Assembly: GCA_022695795.1 (NCBI GenBank)
Contig: MU404121.1
Span: 181,145 to 245,144, forward strand
Direction of reading: 5' to 3'
Source: Biscogniauxia marginata
Lineage: Eukaryota > Ascomycota > Sordariomycetes > Xylariales > Xylariaceae
DNA length: 64,000 bases
A program made the position numbers and the translations under genes. Shown one piece after another: positions 57,433 through 64,000 of the stretch. Below the pieces are notes generated by a model. That model was not told the origin of the DNA, made no database searches, and saw only the letters and a list, made by a program, of their open reading frames with translations. Position 1 is the stretch's first letter. Every line of letters starts with the position of its first letter.

Positions 57433-58772
57433 TTATCGTGAAGTATTGTCGTCATCGCCCACTCTTCTACCTTCATCCTTCTCATCGATACTCATCCCAG
57501 GCGATGATCCTGGTCGAGTGGGCGACTCTTGAAAGTCAGTATCGTTATCGTGGCCCATCTCTTCATCCTGCTGTTTCTTCCCACTCCCTCTCCGTCGGGA
57601 CTTGCGCTCAGAGAACTTGAACGACCTGCCCTGCTCCTCATACTCCGCTGCTACGTCTTCGAAGGTCTTACCGTGCTGTTTTGCTTCCTTCCTGATCGTT
57701 CGCGTGCGGAACAGCCATATTAGATGTGATAGGAATATGCCAGCCTCGAGAAGGATGCTGTCGACGATTGTTAGTAAGGCGGTGCTTAAAAGAGGGAGGG
57801 ACGTTGTGTCTGTGTACCATATGATATACATTACTCCACCCAAGATGTCGAAGCTATTTTGAGCAGCTAAGCTTAGAGTTAGCCAATGGTGATCTAAACG
57901 TATTCCAACTCGTTCGTAAAGCAGGATGTGGTTGCTTACCAAGGGACATCAGGGAAAAGAACGCCCCCATAGAATCCATGGACAAAAATATCCAATTGAT
58001 TCCGATGACACGCCCCCTCCGCTTCCAAGCCTCACCATAGGGAGGTAGCAGGCCAGCGGCCAGCAGAATACTCGCAATAATACCGACCACTAATACAGGC
58101 GCGTTATCCCCGGATTTATATAAAGGCTACTCCTAATTAGCACTAGTTGAGATACGGGAACTTGAGAGTTAGGGGTACTCTACTTGTAGTGTAAGGATTA
58201 AGGCTGCTTCGATACCACCAAAGAGTATGGTAGTCATTATGCCTACGGCGATGACCTTCCAAAGTGCCCACTTACTGCACAGAAAATTACTAGTTAGTTT
58301 TGATATCGAGTCATATAATAGAAAAATGTAAGTTGAGGAACTATTTGCTTGCTTACTGGTAGTATAGCAGAGTCTGTGCCCAGCTGATAACGCAGAGCAC
58401 CATGAAGACCTGGGGCTGGATTTGCAATGGTATATTAAAGTTCTGGACGATGGCATATGTTCCAAAGGGTACGCCACCTATATCATAGCATGTAAGCACA
58501 GTACGGGCACCTAAGTGATAGAGAATTTCACGGCCAACTTACATATTGCCCAAAGAAACATCATGATACTCGGCAACCCATCGGTCTTCTTTGTTCGCCA
58601 ATTCGTATACACTTGAGGTACAAGTTGAACACACCATAACACCGTGCCGATAGTCTATTGATTACTTGTTAGACCTGGGGGCTCATCTCCCCTTACCCTG
58701 ATCGACATAGATTGAAATGTCACTTACACCAAGTACATTAGCGGCAACGGGAATTTCCTCTTGTGGCGCCAT
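57433..58772 (-). CDS. PQ-loop repeat membrane protein, 6 exons, 329 aa
   Basis: Multi-pass membrane protein of the PQ-loop (SWEET/cystinosin-like) superfamily, whose members move amino acids or other small solutes across vacuolar or related membranes. Exons 58772-58728, 58654-58543, 58477-58357, 58274-58184, 58126-57940 and 57866-57433 join to 329 codons. The PQ motif is in LWCVQLVPQVYTNWRTKKTDGLP (Pro28-Gln29). About seven hydrophobic segments follow, including VFMVLCVISWAQTLLYY, VIAVGIMTTILFGGIEAALIL, PVLVVGIIASILLAAGLLPP and SFDILGGVMYIIWY, followed by a polar Arg/Lys/Ser/Glu-rich tail. The second PQ position is degenerate. Exon 5 was set to start at CCT 58126 because the obvious acceptor nearer VVGII gives the wrong phase. 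Substrate unknown. Confidence 0.87.
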
Positions 58773-61826
<3,054 letters not shown>

Positions 61827-62607
61827 GGATTGATATGGAAGTCCTTTGGAAACATGTGCCGTCGTCCACAGATTTCTATCTACATCGACCCATTTTGCTG
61901 ACGATATAGACAGAGATACCGTCATCCGATAGACAGAACAAGAGGGCGCCTGCGAGCCCAGTCGCTTCCAAGCAAGAGAATAAGCGCATCTGTACATAGA
62001 CTTGGGGCTAGACTAGAACCGCATAGAACTAGGTATCTCAACTTGAATATCCATGGTACTTTTTAGATATCCCCGCGTTGGTTAATCAATGCTGTTTACT
62101 GAGTTCGGCTCTGCTCACCGACTTTATCAATCATGGGCTACCCTGGTTAACATGATCGGATGAAGGGGGATAGCACCATGCCCATCCACGCAATGTGTAT
62201 GCTTCTTATTTACCTAGGTAGGTACAGGTAAGTATATTCATCACGCACGTCCGCTATCTTAGGTATCTTAGGTACCTACCTACCTAACCTGAGGCAGATA
62301 ACGATTTATATGCTATCTAGCTTGAAACGAAGCCACAAACATGCACTTAGTCGTGTTACCCTGGCGGCCCGGGAACATCTGTTAGTCTCCAGGTAGTGAA
62401 TGGGCTTGCCGAGTCGCTGCCCCGCCCCTCGAAGCTGCACATATAAAGAGCGAGTGCTTTGGAGAGAGTTTTTCAACCTTGTCTCTTCATCGTTTCCTCC
62501 TCGCTCACTTTTTTTTGTCCCTCCTCGTCTTTCCAGAGTCTAGACTCAAATTCTCTACACCTTTTCTGCAGAACCAAACCACAGTGAACGCATTGCCCAC
62601 AGCAGCC
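61827..62607. other. intergenic with GGTACC motifs and promoter of the small protein gene
   Basis: GGTA/CCTA motifs cluster at 62213-62290. The final 170 bases hold a GC-rich stretch, a TATA box and a CT-rich leader for the gene at 62608. No gene seen. Confidence 0.5.
62441..62448 (+). promoter_or_regulatory. TATA box of the small Gly/Ser/Tyr-rich protein gene
   Basis: ATATAAAG lies 160 bp before the start codon, after a C-rich patch containing CCCCT at 62425-62429 (like the fungal stress response element) and before a long pyrimidine-rich leader. This is one of the cleanest core promoters in the window and suggests a strongly or conditionally expressed gene. Confidence 0.55.
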
Positions 62608-63078
62608 ATGCCTAGCAACCTGGGATACTCCTACAAGAGCTCCGGCACCAACAGCCAGGTGAGTGAATTAAGGATGTGCAACGCCGACGGCGCCATCACG
62701 ATTGCCATTGAAGTTACAAATTAATAGATGGGGCTCATCGACTGACTGGCATTGTATCATTTGTTCTACAGGGCAACCACTACTGCTCTCGAGGCTACGG
62801 CAGCAGTGCCTCCAACTCGAACGCGTACCACTACTCCAACTTGTAGGTTATCACCCTGTAGTTCTGTCATATCTGTCTGTTCTACCGACTTGGTGACATG
62901 TCGAGTACTGACGACCTCCCCCCGGGGGGAGCTGAACAGGAATGGCTCGTACTACTACTCCAACCCGAACGGGAGCACGTACTACAACAACGGCCAGGGA
63001 GGCTTCACCTACACGTCGGCCTCGGGCTCCCGAAGCTCGTCGGGCAGCGGCGGCTCGTCGGGTTCCAGCCGCCAGTAG
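62608..63078 (+). CDS. small Gly/Ser/Tyr/Asn-rich protein, 3 exons, 86 aa
   Basis: Exons 62608-62658, 62772-62842 and 62940-63078 join to 86 codons: MPSNLGYSYKSSGTNSQ, then GNHYCSRGYGSSASNSNAYH, then NGSYYYSNPNGSTYYNNGQG and a Ser/Gly-rich end. The Tyr/Asn/Gly-rich sequence has no signal peptide, membrane helix or catalytic motif. It resembles a family of short conserved proteins in filamentous ascomycetes whose role I do not know. Each intron has proper splice sites, and the composition is maintained only in the spliced frame, which supports the model. A TATA box and a stress-element-like CCCCT upstream suggest regulated expression. The aromatic, low-complexity makeup would fit condensate or wall-associated behaviour, but that is speculation. 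Confidence 0.8.
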
Positions 63079-64000
63079 CAGGCAGGCTAGTTTCCCGAGC
63101 TGCTGTCCCCCGCGCGCGGCGAGAAGCGTACAAGTGTAGTCGGGGACCTACATAGTTGGCTATCCTGTTATGCTATCTACCAAGTTTGCTACGATGAGAT
63201 GAGTTGACGGGCCGACGGTACGGTACAGTACGGATGGAAATGGCGGGAGACGTGACGAGGCATCCTCAGGGCGGATTTTCTATCATCCTTACTCGAGATA
63301 ACTCTGCGGATCGTCTTGGTGGGGGGTGATGAGGTGAAATGACATAAAGTTACGGGATTGCGATTCTGCTGTGATATTGTCTTGGGCTTATTTCATGTTG
63401 TTTTAAATGTGACTGACCTTGGTGTATATTGACCTACCTTGAGTTTTGTCCTCCAAGTGGGAAGCTTCCATTGTGAGCATTATCCAGGTACTTGGTAAGG
63501 TACCTAGGTATGCTAGGCATATCGTCCCTATTTCACTGGTACCTAAGTATTTGTATTGGGAACTTTGGATCTACTGGCACTGGAAGTAATTATATTGAGA
63601 GCGAGATATTACCTATAGGTATGTATTTCTTTAAAGCAAAGCGCTGTCGAAATGTCCAGTGTAAACAATAGACACTTATACACTCCTTGAAGCTAGGTAC
63701 CTACCTTGCATAGAATGATATTTATCTAAAAAGACTAATGCGGGGCTAAGACGCCCTTGCATGTCCGAGCAACATGGCAGAGAACTGGCCAGCTGCTCCC
63801 AGCTGTCCTTCCCTCACCAGCTGGCACCTTATTCCTCTTAGCACTTCCAAACTTATCAAATCTTACGCTAGCCAGCGCATGCTGGGGGGGGGGGGGGGGG
63901 GGGGGGATACGGAGAAAAAAAAAAAAAAAAACACCAACTGCAAAAATTTTAAAACAAAAAAACATAAAAAACATAAAATTGCCCCCGGATAATAAAAATT
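63079..64000. other. terminal intergenic stretch
   Basis: Contains the 3' region of the small protein gene, GGTACC motifs near 63495-63545 and 63695-63705, and a long poly-G then poly-A run near the end. No gene is seen. Confidence 0.5.
63884..63931 (+). repeat. poly-G (23) followed by poly-A (17)
   Basis: Twenty-three consecutive G (63884-63906), eight mixed bases, then seventeen A (63915-63931). The G run could form a G-quadruplex. Its exact length is likely to be unreliable in assembly. Confidence 0.9.

Overview
This window looks like nuclear DNA of a filamentous ascomycete (Pezizomycotina, probably a Sordariomycete). The genes carry short introns of about 50-230 bp with GTRNGT donors, CTRAY-type branch sites and YAG acceptors. 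Intergenic DNA is AT-richer than the exons, and the gene set is fungal: a CYT-18-type mitochondrial tyrosyl-tRNA synthetase, Npr2, Sfh5, Dsk2, Vps53, Sdh4 and two LaeA-like methyltransferases. The order is not certain from sequence alone. All splice models below were built by hand from open frames, splice signals and family resemblance, and each multi-exon model given as complete sums to an intact reading frame unless stated.

Left part (1 to about 17 kb): gene-poor, AT-rich accessory DNA. It holds an intact nine-exon LaeA-like methyltransferase (3523-5175), a GNAT acetyltransferase (7701-8563, minus) and a run of four plus-strand genes I cannot place in a pathway: a two-exon gene broken by one in-frame TAG (9968-10850), a J-domain protein (11373-12197), a second long frame broken by one in-frame TAG (13426-14661) and a polar, disordered protein (15465-16721). 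A 60-bp sequence upstream of the J-domain gene recurs, diverged mostly by C/T transitions, upstream of the second TAG-broken gene. A degenerate tRNA lies between them.

Middle (17-43 kb): a secreted/membrane-anchored protein, ACC deaminase (minus), tRNA-Arg(ACG) (minus), a small-molecule methyltransferase (minus), an amidase (minus, 5' end doubtful), an MBL-fold protein convergent with an MDR quinone oxidoreductase, Dsk2/ubiquilin, a second LaeA-like methyltransferase (minus), a 5-kb stretch without a recognisable gene, and a GH18 chitinase without a signal peptide.

Right part (44-63 kb): conserved housekeeping genes. These are Vps53 (GARP tethering), Sdh4 (complex II) divergent from the mitochondrial TyrRS, Npr2 (TORC1 nitrogen signalling) divergent from Sfh5 (phosphatidylinositol transfer), a candidate solo LTR, a PQ-loop membrane protein, thioredoxin reductase and a small Gly/Ser/Tyr/Asn-rich protein. 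A 100-N assembly gap sits inside a 15-bp minisatellite at the end of the TyrRS gene.

No biosynthetic gene cluster, CRISPR array or intact transposon is visible. The regions most worth a second look are the 9.9-16.7 kb accessory block and the repeat-plus-gap at 51.5 kb.
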